Source of the DNA: Dyadobacter sp. 50-39
Lineage (GTDB): Bacteria; Bacteroidota; Bacteroidia; Cytophagales; Spirosomataceae
Assembly: GCA_001898145.1 (NCBI GenBank)
Contig: MKSR01000012.1
Span: forward strand, 248,001-312,000
Length of the DNA stretch: 64,000 bases
Reading direction: 5' to 3'
The notes under the pieces were generated by a model, which saw nothing but the letters and a program-made list of their open reading frames with translations, had not been told where the DNA came from and ran no database searches. Numbering within the stretch: the first letter of the stretch is position 1; each line of letters opens with the position of its first letter. A program made the position numbers and the translations under genes. This document shows, one piece after another, positions 8,092-17,209 of this stretch.

Positions 8092-9123
8092 ATGTCCGTA
8101 GAACTTGTCGATGTAGCCTCCGAAGAGGACGATTTATTTGAACATTACCGCATTGTCGCCGACAAAGGCCAAAGCCTGATGCGGCTCGATAAATTCCTGA
8201 ATCTTCATGTCGCCAATGCTTCCAGGACAAAAATACAAAACGGGATCGAAGCGGAGGCCGTAAAGGTTAATGGCCAGCCTACGAAGGCCAGCTACAAGGT
8301 CAAGCCGCTGGATGTGATCACGCTTTCACTCCCCGAACCTCCGCGCGATACGGAGATCATTCCGGAGGACATCCCGCTGAATATCATTTACGAAGACGAC
8401 GTGCTGCTGATCGTCAACAAGCCGGCAGGAATGGTCGTACACCCTGCTTATGGCAACTGGACGGGCACATTGATCAATGCGCTCGTTTACCATTTCCAGC
8501 AATTGCCGACCGGCCGAAATGGCGAGGCCCGCCCGGGCCTGGTACACCGTATCGACAAGGACACTTCGGGCCTGCTCGTGATCGCGAAAACCGAATTTGC
8601 GATGACATTCCTCGCTAACCAGTTTGCAGACCATTCGATCGAACGGACTTATCACGCATTGATATGGGGCGAACCGAAAGCGGAGAAAGGTACCGTCACG
8701 GGCCACATCGGACGCAGCGTGCGCGACAGGCGTGTGATGGATGTGTACGTCGACGGCAGCCAGGGCAAGCATGCGGTGACGCATTACGAGGTAATCCAGC
8801 CACTTCGATATGTATCGATGATCAAATGCAACCTCGAAACCGGCCGCACGCATCAGATACGCGCACACATGAAGCATATCGGCCACCCCATTTTCAACGA
8901 TCCGATGTATGGAGGCGACAAGATATTGCGGGGCGTAACAAGCGGCAGTTACAAAGCCATGGTAGAAAATGGATTCAGTCTGATTCCCGGACAGGCGTTG
9001 CACGCCAAATCGCTGGGTTTTATCCACCCTACGAGCCGGCAATGGATCCAGTTCGATACCGAACTTCCCGAAAATTTCCAGGCAATCCTCGAAAAGTGGG
9101 AAAACTATGTGAACTCTCAGTAA
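8092..9123 (+). CDS. RluA-family pseudouridine synthase (RluD-like)
   Basis: 343 aa. An S4 RNA-binding domain (MRLDKFLNLHVANASRTKIQ, about residues 30-80) precedes the RluA catalytic domain. The catalytic Asp is in HRIDKDTSGLLVIAKT (about 155-170), and ETGRTHQIRAHMKHIGHPI is the second conserved block. Domain order and length fit RluD, which modifies helix 69 of 23S rRNA, but RluC-type or tRNA substrates cannot be excluded. ATG at 8092 is preferred to an upstream in-frame TTG that overlaps the predicted promoter. Confidence 0.9.
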   Translation: MSVELVDVASEEDDLFEHYRIVADKGQSLMRLDKFLNLHVANASRTKIQNGIEAEAVKVNGQPTKASYKVKPLDVITLSLPEPPRDTEIIPEDIPLNIIYEDDVLLIVNKPAGMVVHPAYGNWTGTLINALVYHFQQLPTGRNGEARPGLVHRIDKDTSGLLVIAKTEFAMTFLANQFADHSIERTYHALIWGEPKAEKGTVTGHIGRSVRDRRVMDVYVDGSQGKHAVTHYEVIQPLRYVSMIKCNLETGRTHQIRAHMKHIGHPIFNDPMYGGDKILRGVTSGSYKAMVENGFSLIPGQALHAKSLGFIHPTSRQWIQFDTELPENFQAILEKWENYVNSQ

Positions 9124-9174
9124 GAAATAGTATATTCTCGGTTCTTAACCTTTCTAATTAATAAAACGCTTATC

Positions 9175-9618
9175 ATGAATATCTCGACCAGGCAGGGCAC
9201 AGCAGAGGATATACCCGCAATTTTTGAATTGGTGAAAGAGCTTGCGATCTACGAACGGGCTTTGAACCAGGTGACCAACAATGTTGACAAAATGACCCGC
9301 GATTACCACGAAAAGTTATTTGACTTCTTCGTCGCCGAAGTGGATTCCAAAATTATCGGGCTTTGCTTGTACTATTACCGCTATTCTACCTGGAAAGGGA
9401 AGCGGCTTTATATGGAAGATATTATCGTAACCGAGTCGATGCGCGGTAACGGAATTGGCAAAATCCTTTTTGATGCCACGGTAGTGGCTGCGAAAAACGT
9501 AGGTTGCACAGGAATGATGTGGCAGGTGCTCGACTGGAATACGTCGGCAGTCAATTTCTATCGTAAGTACGGCACGAATTTCGACAATGAATGGATCAAC
9601 TGTAACCTGGATTTCTAA
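9175..9618 (+). CDS. GNAT acetyltransferase, diamine acetyltransferase-like
   Basis: 147 aa single GNAT domain. The acetyl-CoA loop is RGNGIG (motif A, about residues 90-95), preceded by RLYMEDIIV and followed by WQVLDWNTSAVNFYRKYG. This pattern is close to spermidine/spermine N-acetyltransferases (SSAT), so a small amine is a reasonable substrate. Starts at ATG 51 bp after the pseudouridine synthase and could share its transcript. The enzyme class is firm; the substrate is inference. Confidence 0.83.
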   Translation: MNISTRQGTAEDIPAIFELVKELAIYERALNQVTNNVDKMTRDYHEKLFDFFVAEVDSKIIGLCLYYYRYSTWKGKRLYMEDIIVTESMRGNGIGKILFDATVVAAKNVGCTGMMWQVLDWNTSAVNFYRKYGTNFDNEWINCNLDF

Positions 9619-9655
9619 GATTACAGCAACTTATAAGTGCAGGCCGGAGCCGCTG

Positions 9656-10330
9656 TCATTGCAGCAGATCCGGCCTTCTCTCTTTGGTTCTTTGGAGCGA
9701 TTGCTCGTAACGCCATTCTTCTATTTTCGCTTCATGCCCCGACATCAGGATTTCGGGTACTTTGTGGCCTTCGAAATCGGCGGGGCGTGAATATACCGGC
9801 GGTGCCAGCAGATTATCCTGAAATGAGTCCGTCAATGCGGAAGTTTCGTCATTCAATACGCCGGGAATAAGACGGATAATGGCATCCGCAAGTACCGCAG
9901 CTGCCAACTCCCCACCCGACAATACGTAGTCGCCTATACTGATCTCCTTCGTCACAAACAGGTCGCGCACGCGCTGGTCCACGCCCTTGTAATGCCCGCA
10001 TAGCATCATCAGGTTGCCTTTCAATGAAAGCTGATTGACCATACGCTGCTGCATTTGCTCCCCGTCCGGTGTAAGGTAAATGATCTCGTCATACACACGT
10101 TCACCCTGCAATGCACGAATGCAGCGCGCGATCGGCTCTATCTGCAACACCATTCCGGCACCGCCGCCAAATGCGTAGTCGTCGATCGTGCGGTGCTTAT
10201 TGGTGGAGTAGTCGCGAATGTCGTGAATGACCACTTCCACGTGATTAGCCTGCTGAGCCCGTTTCAATATCGAATGCGCGAAAAAGCTGTCGAGCAGGCT
10301 GGGGACGCAGCTCAATATATCAATCCGCAT
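9656..10330 (-). CDS. trmD: tRNA (guanine(37)-N1)-methyltransferase TrmD
   Basis: 224 aa SPOUT methyltransferase that adds m1G37 to tRNAs reading CNN codons, preventing +1 frameshifts. The knot region is complete: [12 protein letters not shown] and [18 protein letters not shown], with the following [11 protein letters not shown] containing the catalytic Asp. The ATG at 10328-10330 gives the conserved start [16 protein letters not shown] and overlaps the end of rimM by 11 bp, pointing to translational coupling. Confidence 0.95.
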   Translation of the reverse strand: MRIDILSCVPSLLDSFFAHSILKRAQQANHVEVVIHDIRDYSTNKHRTIDDYAFGGGAGMVLQIEPIARCIRALQGERVYDEIIYLTPDGEQMQQRMVNQLSLKGNLMMLCGHYKGVDQRVRDLFVTKEISIGDYVLSGGELAAAVLADAIIRLIPGVLNDETSALTDSFQDNLLAPPVYSRPADFEGHKVPEILMSGHEAKIEEWRYEQSLQRTKERRPDLLQ

Positions 10331-10880
10331 CGTCAGGCGTATTTTCTGATGAATCATCGAGATAAACTTCCAGTAACCCTTCCGGCAGGTTTACCAGGAG
10401 GGATTTCGCTTCCTTATCCGCTTTGAGAACGATGTCATTTGCGGTGGGAATCAGCACTTCCGAGCCCTGGTAATCCATCGCGATCAGATCCTGGCCGTTC
10501 AGCGAGTACACTTCCCGCACAATGCCCAGCTCACCTTTCGTTTCATCCACCACCTTGAACCCTTTGATTTCATGGTAATAAAACTCGTCGTCGCCGAGCT
10601 CCTGCAAATCCTCCAACGGCAGATAAAGCGAGCTTCCTACCAGAGCCTGCGCCTTCACAATGGAATCAACGTCTTCAAAAGTCACGATCGCATTGCTCTG
10701 CTTCTGCAAATTGATTTCCTCGATAAAGTAAGGTACCAGTTCGCCTTTGATCTCGACGTAAACGGTTTCCAGATCTTCATAATCATCCGGATAGTCCACA
10801 TCCATATAAATTACCACATTACCGGCGGTGCCATGCGTCCGCACGATATAGCCCAATAAATAACAGTTATCCTGTGTCAT
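10320..10880 (-). CDS. rimM: 16S rRNA processing / ribosome maturation factor RimM
   Basis: 186 aa. RimM binds S19 and helps mature the 30S head. The N-terminal barrel begins [18 protein letters not shown] and the C-terminal PRC-barrel contains [18 protein letters not shown] and [10 protein letters not shown]. The start at ATG 10878-10880 is used because the protein then begins at the conserved region; a longer frame lacks family similarity. Middle gene of rpsP-rimM-trmD, 90 bp after rpsP. Confidence 0.93.
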   Translation of the reverse strand: MTQDNCYLLGYIVRTHGTAGNVVIYMDVDYPDDYEDLETVYVEIKGELVPYFIEEINLQKQSNAIVTFEDVDSIVKAQALVGSSLYLPLEDLQELGDDEFYYHEIKGFKVVDETKGELGIVREVYSLNGQDLIAMDYQGSEVLIPTANDIVLKADKEAKSLLVNLPEGLLEVYLDDSSENTPDDAD

Positions 10881-10970
10881 TTGCGGGATTAAATATTTAG
10901 GTTCTGTATAAAACAATATGAGTCTGTACGGAATACCGACAGACTCATAGCGCAATGTATGTACATTAAA

Positions 10971-11546
10971 TTATTCTGCCGACTCTTCTGCGGGAGCCGC
11001 AGCTTCCGGAGCTTCTGCCGCGTCAGTAGTTTCCGCCGCATCAGCAGCTTCGTCAGCCACTTCTTCGGTAGCAACTTCTTCCACAGGAGGTGCGTTTTTC
11101 TTGGCGATAGCCTCAGCGCGAGCATCGTTAACTTTACGCTCAGCGTCGAGTTTCGCTTTCTTGTCAGCGTCTTTCTGTGCAGCCAAAGTATCGGCAGCAG
11201 TAGCTTTACGGTCTGTTTTAGAACCTTTCCACTCTTCGAAACGCGAATCAGCAACTTCCTGTGTGATCGCACCTTTCAAAACACCCACTTGCAAGTGTTT
11301 GCGGAGCAATACACCTTCGTGTTGCAAAATTGACCGAGCTGTGTCAGTTGGCTGAGCACCTTTCAAAAGCCAGTCAACTGCTTTGTCTGATTCCAAAACG
11401 ATGGAAGCAGGGTTGGTACCTGGGTTGTAGATACCCAATTTTTCGATGAAGCGACCATCACGTGGTGCTCTGGCATCTGCGACTACGATATCATAGATCG
11501 CTTTCTTTTTGCGTCCCCGACGCGCTAACCTGATTTTAACTGCCAT
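10971..11546 (-). CDS. rpsP: 30S ribosomal protein S16 with C-terminal extension
   Basis: 191 aa. The first ~80 residues are canonical S16 (MAVKIRLARRGRKKKAIYDI, PRDGRFIEKLGIYNP, DWLKGAQPTDTA-like segment). The remaining ~110 residues are a low-complexity Lys/Ala/Glu tail ending in an acidic Ala/Glu/Pro stretch. Such tails are known in Bacteroidota S16; E. coli S16 ends near residue 82. First gene of the rpsP-rimM-trmD operon. Confidence 0.95.
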   Translation of the reverse strand: MAVKIRLARRGRKKKAIYDIVVADARAPRDGRFIEKLGIYNPGTNPASIVLESDKAVDWLLKGAQPTDTARSILQHEGVLLRKHLQVGVLKGAITQEVADSRFEEWKGSKTDRKATAADTLAAQKDADKKAKLDAERKVNDARAEAIAKKNAPPVEEVATEEVADEAADAAETTDAAEAPEAAAPAEESAE

Positions 11547-11594
11547 TTTTGAATTTGTTATGGTTGGGAACTCGTCCCGTAATTAAACAGGGTG

Positions 11595-11602
11595 CAAATG
11601 TA
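11595..11602 (-). promoter_or_regulatory. Predicted -7 element for rpsP-rimM-trmD
   Basis: Minus-strand TACATTTG fits TAnnTTTG, 48 bases before the rpsP ATG and just after the terminator of the upstream gene. Confidence 0.5.
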
Positions 11603-11630
11603 CGCAAAATTTTCCTGCTACCGATATAGG

Positions 11631-11661
11631 AAAACAAAAAAGGAGGCAATTTCTTGCCTCC
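11631..11661 (-). terminator. Rho-independent terminator after the OmpA-family gene
   Basis: Perfect 8-bp stem GGAGGCAA/TTGCCTCC with a 4-base loop (11642-11661). On the minus strand it is followed by a T-rich run (complement of 11631-11641). It ends transcription from the gene whose stop is at 11686. Confidence 0.8.
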
Positions 11662-11685
11662 CCTTCGATGAACTTGCTGCAACTA

Positions 11686-13197
11686 CTAGCGGCGGAAACC
11701 AGCCGGGTAAGTAGAGCGGATTGTATTGTTAGGCAGGATCTTGATCTCAACACGACGGTTGGATTGAAGACCTTCCACAGTAGTATTTTCTGCAATCGGG
11801 CGATATTCACCGTAATATTCAGTAATGATACGGCTAGGATCTGTCAATCCGGCACGAACCAGGAAGCGCTTGGCAGCATCCACACGACGACGTGACAGGG
11901 AAACGTTGTAGCTGTCGGAAGCACGGGCATCCGTGTGACCTACGAGTACAATGCGGCAGTTGGTACGCATGTTCAGGAGTTCAACCACTTTGCTAAGTGT
12001 TTCTTTCGACGGGTTGCGGATAATCGCTTTGTCGGTATCGAATTCGATGTTGCTGAACAATGCTTCGCATTCGTCTTTCGGCAGGTTGTTTTTGATTGCG
12101 TCGCGGATGATCTTGTCAATATCCAGCGCTACACCACCCCCTGAAACAATGCTACCCGCAGGTGTATTGGCTTCTTTGTCGAACAGGTCGGCTACGCCGT
12201 CACCATCGGAGTCAGTGTAAAGACGCGGGTCAACCGGCTTAGGCATATTCGCTTTTGCGATGGAGTCCGCATCGTTCATAGTCGGGTTGTAAGGAACCGG
12301 GATCAGCTGCTGAGGATTAGCCCAACGCAGGTGGTAACGGCCTGCCGCAGCGTCGTACTTGCCATCCTTCGCTCTTACCGCATTTTTACCCAGCTTGTAA
12401 GTAAGTGCCAGCGACAGCATGCCGTAAGCATCATTTTTGGAATCACCTTTTGCGAAGGTCCAGATTCCCTGTTGGGTATCGTAGTCGCTCAATCCGCCTA
12501 CTGTTGCGTCCAGCTTTTCTGTATTCACAAAGTTGTGGGTGTAATCCAAACCAAGGTCGAACCGCGAGCTCAGTTCATAGTGGACTGTAAAACCCACAGG
12601 AACTACCCATTCACGGGTGTAAGTGGATCCGTTGCGTTCCCATTTACCGGCAGTTTTGGAGCTGGCGTCGGTGTTGGTAGAGAAATGCTTCTCTGCACCG
12701 CCTTTGGTGATGTTGAAGTAATCAACGTCGGTGTGGTAATAAATGATACCCCCTCCCAAGTGCGCATCTACTTTCCAGCGGCGCAATTTGTTGTATCCGA
12801 GCAGCAAACGGTTAACATTAAGTGTTCCGTCCAAAGTCAGCTGAACAAATGAAGGGCTGTTGAAAGTGGCACTGTAAGTATCACCGCTCAACGAGCTCTG
12901 GTGGTTGTCTTTGGCTCCCTGAAGACGTCCGTTATAACCTGTCAGCTGGATACCGAATAGTGGTGTAAGCTGCTTGTTCAACGAAAGCCCCCACGCACCT
13001 GTCAATTCTTCCCGGTCTCCACGCTTGAAGCCATTGTACTGGGTCAAATCTCCGAAGAATTTTGTAATACCTCCGTAACCGGTGATGGACCAGGTGTTCA
13101 TTTTGTTGGGTCCTTCATAAGTGCGGTTTTGAGCTTGCGCATTGTAGCTCAGGAGGGTAGAACAAAGTAAAGCAACGTAAAGATTCTTTTTCTTCAT
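11686..13197 (-). CDS. Outer-membrane OmpA-family protein with N-terminal beta-barrel
   Basis: 503 aa with signal peptide MKKKNLYVALLCSTLLSYNA (cut near AQAQ). About residues 25-290 read as an outer-membrane beta-barrel rich in aromatic alternating segments. DSDGDGVADLFDKE is a thrombospondin type 3 calcium repeat. The last ~115 residues are a peptidoglycan-binding OmpA domain: NIEFDTDKAIIR, LVGHTDARASDSYN with the binding Asp, and SRRRVDAAKRFLV. It links outer membrane and cell wall. ATG 13195-13197 is preferred to an upstream GTG because it begins the signal peptide with its lysines. Confidence 0.88.
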   Translation of the reverse strand: MKKKNLYVALLCSTLLSYNAQAQNRTYEGPNKMNTWSITGYGGITKFFGDLTQYNGFKRGDREELTGAWGLSLNKQLTPLFGIQLTGYNGRLQGAKDNHQSSLSGDTYSATFNSPSFVQLTLDGTLNVNRLLLGYNKLRRWKVDAHLGGGIIYYHTDVDYFNITKGGAEKHFSTNTDASSKTAGKWERNGSTYTREWVVPVGFTVHYELSSRFDLGLDYTHNFVNTEKLDATVGGLSDYDTQQGIWTFAKGDSKNDAYGMLSLALTYKLGKNAVRAKDGKYDAAAGRYHLRWANPQQLIPVPYNPTMNDADSIAKANMPKPVDPRLYTDSDGDGVADLFDKEANTPAGSIVSGGGVALDIDKIIRDAIKNNLPKDECEALFSNIEFDTDKAIIRNPSKETLSKVVELLNMRTNCRIVLVGHTDARASDSYNVSLSRRRVDAAKRFLVRAGLTDPSRIITEYYGEYRPIAENTTVEGLQSNRRVEIKILPNNTIRSTYPAGFRR

Positions 13198-13257
13198 GGG
13201 AAACACGCGTTATGTGATTCAATTCAATATAGCATTATACATAAATTCGAAATCAGA

Positions 13258-13676
13258 AAAAAGGCCAAAGCCTGTAAGCCGGGTTCTGTGACTTCGACCA
13301 GGAAACCTGATCTCCGCTCCTGCCATTTATCCAGGATTCCGGTCGCCCGGAACCTCTAACGATCTACCCGTGCCGGCGCCCCGGAGGAACAAAGACGAGT
13401 AGCCTTATTAGCCGACACCTATTTGATCTTTCAGCCCGTAAGGTTTACCATGCATTTCCTGTCACCAGGAAACCGGTGGGCTCTTACTCCACCTTTTCAC
13501 CCTTACCGAGGCATACAAAAAATATGCCAGGGCGGTATCTTTTCTGTGGCACTTGCTGTCAACGGACCGTCACCAGTACGTTGCCTTCCCGTTAGGAAGT
13601 ACGGCACTCTGTGCTGCCCGGACTTTCCTCCCCGGTTAAAAAAACCGCAGCGGCAGGACAGCTTGGACCTTTCCTC
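13258..13676 (-). ncRNA. rnpB: RNase P RNA, bacterial class A
   Basis: The minus strand carries the two universal P4 blocks: GAGGAAAGTCCGGGC near the 5' end (complement of about 13613-13630) and ACAGAACCCGGCTTACAGG near the 3' end (complement of about 13268-13290). The ends can pair: AAAGGTCCAAGC at the 5' side with GCTTTGGCCTTT at the 3' side, the expected P1 helix with one mismatch. A T run follows P1. This ribozyme trims the 5' leader of pre-tRNAs. Ends are estimated from P1 and the promoter; length is about 420 nt. Internal frames over this region are spurious. Confidence 0.95.
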
Positions 13677-13682
13677 TGACCA

Positions 13683-13690
13683 CAAAGCTA
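13683..13690 (-). promoter_or_regulatory. Predicted -7 element of rnpB
   Basis: Minus-strand TAGCTTTG fits TAnnTTTG and lies about 7 bases before the predicted 5' end of the RNase P RNA, an ideal distance. Confidence 0.55.
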
Positions 13691-13777
13691 AGAAATACTT
13701 TCTTTCGATCAGCAGTCAATATACCATAAAAAGTAAAAAATTATGGCACTTACACTGACTATTGTACAAATTTTTGA

Positions 13778-15211
13778 TCAGATTCCTTTCAACCCGTCGA
13801 CTTTCAAATTCACTTTCCCGGTCGCAAATACAACAGAATAAAGATGTTTCGGAGTGAGGTAAACCTTATCCGGTACAATATCGGAAAGTATTCCTTTTAC
13901 AACTACACCGTCGGTGACTTTATAGTTGGCGAGTGTCTTCTGAATGGTATTCTTGGCATCGGCGATCTGGCCGCCCACCGGAAAAACCATCCGCTTTTCC
14001 ATCATCCGGCTGAACTGCCCCTGCAAGAGCCATCCGGCCGTCCGAACGATCGAGTTTTTCGTATCCAGGTCATAGTCAAGGCTTTTGAGCGACAGCTGCT
14101 GCGTGGCGGGATCATAGTAAGGGATTCCCTTTAAGTAAATATCACCGCTGATGCTTCCCTTCAATCCGGCCTTAATAACCAGCCGGTCGTTCTGCCCGTA
14201 CATTTCAATCGAAGTAACTTCGACGGAATATTTCCCTCCAAGGAACGAGAATTTTTCCCCGGCAAACTGCCTGGTCGCCAGCCTCGCCGCGTCCTCGTAG
14301 GAGACAAGACTGATCAGTCCGATTTTAAAGTCATCCTGCACCTTTTCCACAATGCGCAGGTCCGGCAGTTTCTGCGCCGCCGGCATGGGCGGTTTCACGG
14401 CTGACGTAATAGTTTGAGTGTAACCTTTGATACCAATGACTGAACGGAGGATATTATTTTTCGAAAGTAATGGCGTCATCTCCACGCCGGTAGGCATAAT
14501 CACCAGCCAGGTATCGTATTCCTTCGCAAGCATCACGGGCTGACGGGCAATATTCCAGGCCAGCTCCGCACTCTTTTTCAGTTCGAGATTGGACGCTACC
14601 TGCTCGTCGATAGCGTCGGTTATCTTATCGAAATTTTTGCTCAGCATGCGGCTGACCATTCCCTTGATGGGAATGTTGATACCCGCCACACGGATGTTCG
14701 GTTCAGTAAGCCAGTCGTAACTATCCACATACGTCTCCGAATGGATCTGCCAAGAGGGCGTAATGCCTATTTTCGAGATCAGCCGGATGCGGATCGAGAA
14801 CTCGGTGTCCTTGTAGCCCGACATCGTCATACCCAGCGGACTTACCTTGTACCCGGCACTCACCCAGATTTTCAACGGTACCTCGAAAAGAAAGGACGAA
14901 TCAATCGCAACGACTTTGATCGGGCTGATCTTCCAGACTTTCGCTTTCAGGTTGTCGTTATTCTCATCCTCATAGCTGTTGTCATCGTAGATCAACCCCT
15001 TGATCTTGTTATTGATCTGTTTTTCGATCTCCGCTACCGGAATCTCTACCGGCACGTTCAGTACCGACAAATGCTTCTCGTTCTGGATCTCCTTATCCGA
15101 ATATTTGTACTCTTCCATAGGGGCCTTAGGGGAGGTTTTTTTAGAACCGCAGCTCCAAAAAACAACGGCTGCCAAAGCGATTACCAGACAATAACCGCGC
15201 CTGACGTACAT
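13778..15211 (-). CDS. DUF4403 family lipoprotein
   Basis: 477 aa. The N-terminus YCLVIALAAVVFWSCGSK is a lipoprotein signal with a lipobox Cys at about residue 21. The rest reads as DUF4403, with paired repeats of the type LNVPVEIPVAEIEKQINNKI and PIKGMVSRMLSKNFDKITDA; the family resembles the lipid-carrying TULIP/SMP folds, but the function is not established. The start ATG 15209-15211 follows the stop of the Smr gene with a one-base gap, so the two are surely co-transcribed. Envelope location is inferred from the signal. Confidence 0.8.
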   Translation of the reverse strand: MYVRRGYCLVIALAAVVFWSCGSKKTSPKAPMEEYKYSDKEIQNEKHLSVLNVPVEIPVAEIEKQINNKIKGLIYDDNSYEDENNDNLKAKVWKISPIKVVAIDSSFLFEVPLKIWVSAGYKVSPLGMTMSGYKDTEFSIRIRLISKIGITPSWQIHSETYVDSYDWLTEPNIRVAGINIPIKGMVSRMLSKNFDKITDAIDEQVASNLELKKSAELAWNIARQPVMLAKEYDTWLVIMPTGVEMTPLLSKNNILRSVIGIKGYTQTITSAVKPPMPAAQKLPDLRIVEKVQDDFKIGLISLVSYEDAARLATRQFAGEKFSFLGGKYSVEVTSIEMYGQNDRLVIKAGLKGSISGDIYLKGIPYYDPATQQLSLKSLDYDLDTKNSIVRTAGWLLQGQFSRMMEKRMVFPVGGQIADAKNTIQKTLANYKVTDGVVVKGILSDIVPDKVYLTPKHLYSVVFATGKVNLKVDGLKGI

Positions 15212-15212
15212 G

Positions 15213-16196
15213 TTACTTGATTTTGACGAGGGTTGCACCGTATCCGAATTTCTCTTTTAATGCATCTTTAAAAAATTGCACATGCTGGTTCTTGCCGAGC
15301 CTGCGGTGCAGCTCGTTTTTCAGAACGCCGCTGCCTGCGCCATGTATGAATGTAATTTCTTCCATCCCATTTGCAATGGCCGATTCCAGACTACTCTCGA
15401 AAACGTCGAGCTGCTTTTTCAGGATCGCGTCATTCGAGAGGCTTTTAGGATTGTTAGCCAGCTTCTCGATGTGCAGGTCGATCACTTGCTCCGGCTTAGG
15501 AAGCGTATTTTGCCCCGCCGCCGACTGGCCCATCATGCTGGCTTTGATTTCACCTGCTATGTCTTCAGAAATGCCCGGCGCCTCGCGTTTCAGGTTCTCT
15601 TCATCCAGCTGATACACAAATCCATCCTTCGCCAGCACGGGCACTTTACCCTTATTCTTGTAAAACGATTGGGCGCGGCAGCGAATGCGCTTGTTCAATG
15701 CAAGCGGAAGCTGGTAGTTGCCCGCCCTGAAATACAGTATTTTAATATCAAACACCGGCCAGGATTCGAAGTCCTTCATCAATACTTCGGTAAGCTTGTG
15801 CGAACTGCGGGGTTGCAGCACACCGGCTGCCAGCCCTGCACTGGATGACTCCGAGGCGGCTACCGCCGTAAAGGGTAACGTCCAGTCGGTATTGTTGATC
15901 ACGTGCACGGTCAATGCCCGGTCGTTCACGGAGATGAATGCCAGGTAAATACCCTTTTCTGCAAACGGCGCATTGCGCGGCACGATGACGTCCGCACGGG
16001 ATGCTGCCGCCTTCGTTTCTTCGGGCTTCACCATCCGGTGCGATTCGACCGGCGAGATGGTCACAATTTCATTTTTCAGGACCGGAATGCGAAAACCGTC
16101 CTCGATCTCGATTTCAACCACATTACCAGGCAAAAAAGCGTAAATAACACCCTCTTCCCTGCCGTGTACCATTCGTACTTTATCTCCGATATTCAT
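15213..16196 (-). CDS. DUF2027 and Smr domain protein
   Basis: 327 aa. About residues 1-60 form a small beta domain (NIGDKVRMVHGREEGVIYAF); the middle ~70-230 is DUF2027; the last ~90 residues form an Smr domain with IDLHIEKL (LDxH motif) and FIHGAGSGVLKNELHRRL (HGxGxG-like motif). Smr domains nick or bind nucleic acid, as in MutS2. No signal peptide, so cytoplasmic. Genomic context is an envelope cluster, and the biological role is unknown. Confidence 0.83.
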   Translation of the reverse strand: MNIGDKVRMVHGREEGVIYAFLPGNVVEIEIEDGFRIPVLKNEIVTISPVESHRMVKPEETKAAASRADVIVPRNAPFAEKGIYLAFISVNDRALTVHVINNTDWTLPFTAVAASESSSAGLAAGVLQPRSSHKLTEVLMKDFESWPVFDIKILYFRAGNYQLPLALNKRIRCRAQSFYKNKGKVPVLAKDGFVYQLDEENLKREAPGISEDIAGEIKASMMGQSAAGQNTLPKPEQVIDLHIEKLANNPKSLSNDAILKKQLDVFESSLESAIANGMEEITFIHGAGSGVLKNELHRRLGKNQHVQFFKDALKEKFGYGATLVKIK

Positions 16197-16248
16197 AAGT
16201 AAGTGTTGCTTGCTGACATTAGAACCGATTCCGGTTCTAATAAATTGA

Positions 16249-17187
16249 TTAAAAATAAAACGGCTTAAAATCGACGCCTTTCCTGCTGATCTGCAAAGCC
16301 GGCGCGGGGATTTTCAGGGAATTGGCGAGAAAACCCAGCGTCTTAACAAACTTGCTCCGCGTTTTGATCTTCGTGAGGTCGATATCCAGCGACAAATAAT
16401 ACTGCCGGTAGGGCCGGTACCCCATTTCAATACTCTTGTCGCGTTCCGCCGAAACCATATTCTGGATACCATAACCTACTGAAAAACATAGCCACGCGGG
16501 CCAGTTGGAACCCCGGAAAAATGATTTAGGACTCGCGGAAAACCAATATGTCTGCCCATTGTAATCTTTCAGCCAGCGCTCCGACCAGGTGCTCCCGAGC
16601 AATTGCGGCCGCACCTGCGCCAGCGAGGTGTAATGGAATGAGAACTTGGGCTGTATACGCACCTCGTCCCACAATGCCACCTGCCCCAGGTACAGTACCG
16701 ACCCGCCCAGATTCGCGATCATATCGCCGGGCGAAAAACCGTAGTCGGGAGAAAAGCCGTCGAGGATTTCAATCGGAGTTTGAAAAATAACCCCGGAAAT
16801 GGCTCCGTAAACCAGCATTTGCCTTTTTGAAATACCTGTTTTTTTATACAATGCGGCGGTGTGCCGGGCAATCTGGTAGGATGTGTAAAGGTGCCCCATT
16901 TTGTCCATTTGTAACCACTCGCGGCTGTCGTCCTCGATGGTGAATTGGGTCAGCGGGTTCTTGTACCACGATTTGCTGAGCCCGTAAAGCGTTCCCAGGT
17001 ACACAGCCGACTGAGCGGCGAAAATACCACGGAGCAGTTTGTAGTTGGGGCGAATTACAGGTACTGAATCCCGCACCAGCGAGTCGCGGACAAGGGTGTC
17101 CGCAGGCGGTACAGGTACCTGCGCGTACGCGGGAACTTCCGCTACGGCCAACAGGCAAATCAACAGGCAATCAAGAATAAAACGCAT
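16249..17187 (-). CDS. DUF2279 family envelope protein (YfiM-like)
   Basis: 312 aa with signal peptide MRFILDCLLICLLAVAEVPA cut near AYAQ. The core MDKMGHLYTSYQIAR, followed by a hydrophobic segment and FSPGDMIANLGGSVLY, is the DUF2279/YfiM signature; hydrophobic segments suggest the membrane or periplasm. An alternative ATG at 17221-17223 would overlap the VWA gene by 14 bp but places 12 polar residues before the signal, so 17187 is preferred. Function unknown. Confidence 0.78.
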   Translation of the reverse strand: MRFILDCLLICLLAVAEVPAYAQVPVPPADTLVRDSLVRDSVPVIRPNYKLLRGIFAAQSAVYLGTLYGLSKSWYKNPLTQFTIEDDSREWLQMDKMGHLYTSYQIARHTAALYKKTGISKRQMLVYGAISGVIFQTPIEILDGFSPDYGFSPGDMIANLGGSVLYLGQVALWDEVRIQPKFSFHYTSLAQVRPQLLGSTWSERWLKDYNGQTYWFSASPKSFFRGSNWPAWLCFSVGYGIQNMVSAERDKSIEMGYRPYRQYYLSLDIDLTKIKTRSKFVKTLGFLANSLKIPAPALQISRKGVDFKPFYF

Positions 17188-17209
17188 TCGATCAGTTCGG
17201 GACCAGAGC

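Noticed and set aside
10889-11272. 127-codon minus-strand frame inside rpsP, rich in Lys/Leu/Arg
   Set aside because: It is a shifted reading of the low-complexity S16 tail and has no family similarity.
13258-13300. Possible terminator of the OmpA-family upstream region
   Set aside because: The paired segment is the P1 helix of rnpB; a separate terminator is not needed.
13400-13760. Reading frames of 60-111 codons on both strands around 13.4-13.8 kb
   Set aside because: They lie across the RNase P RNA gene, whose conserved P4 blocks and P1 helix explain the sequence.
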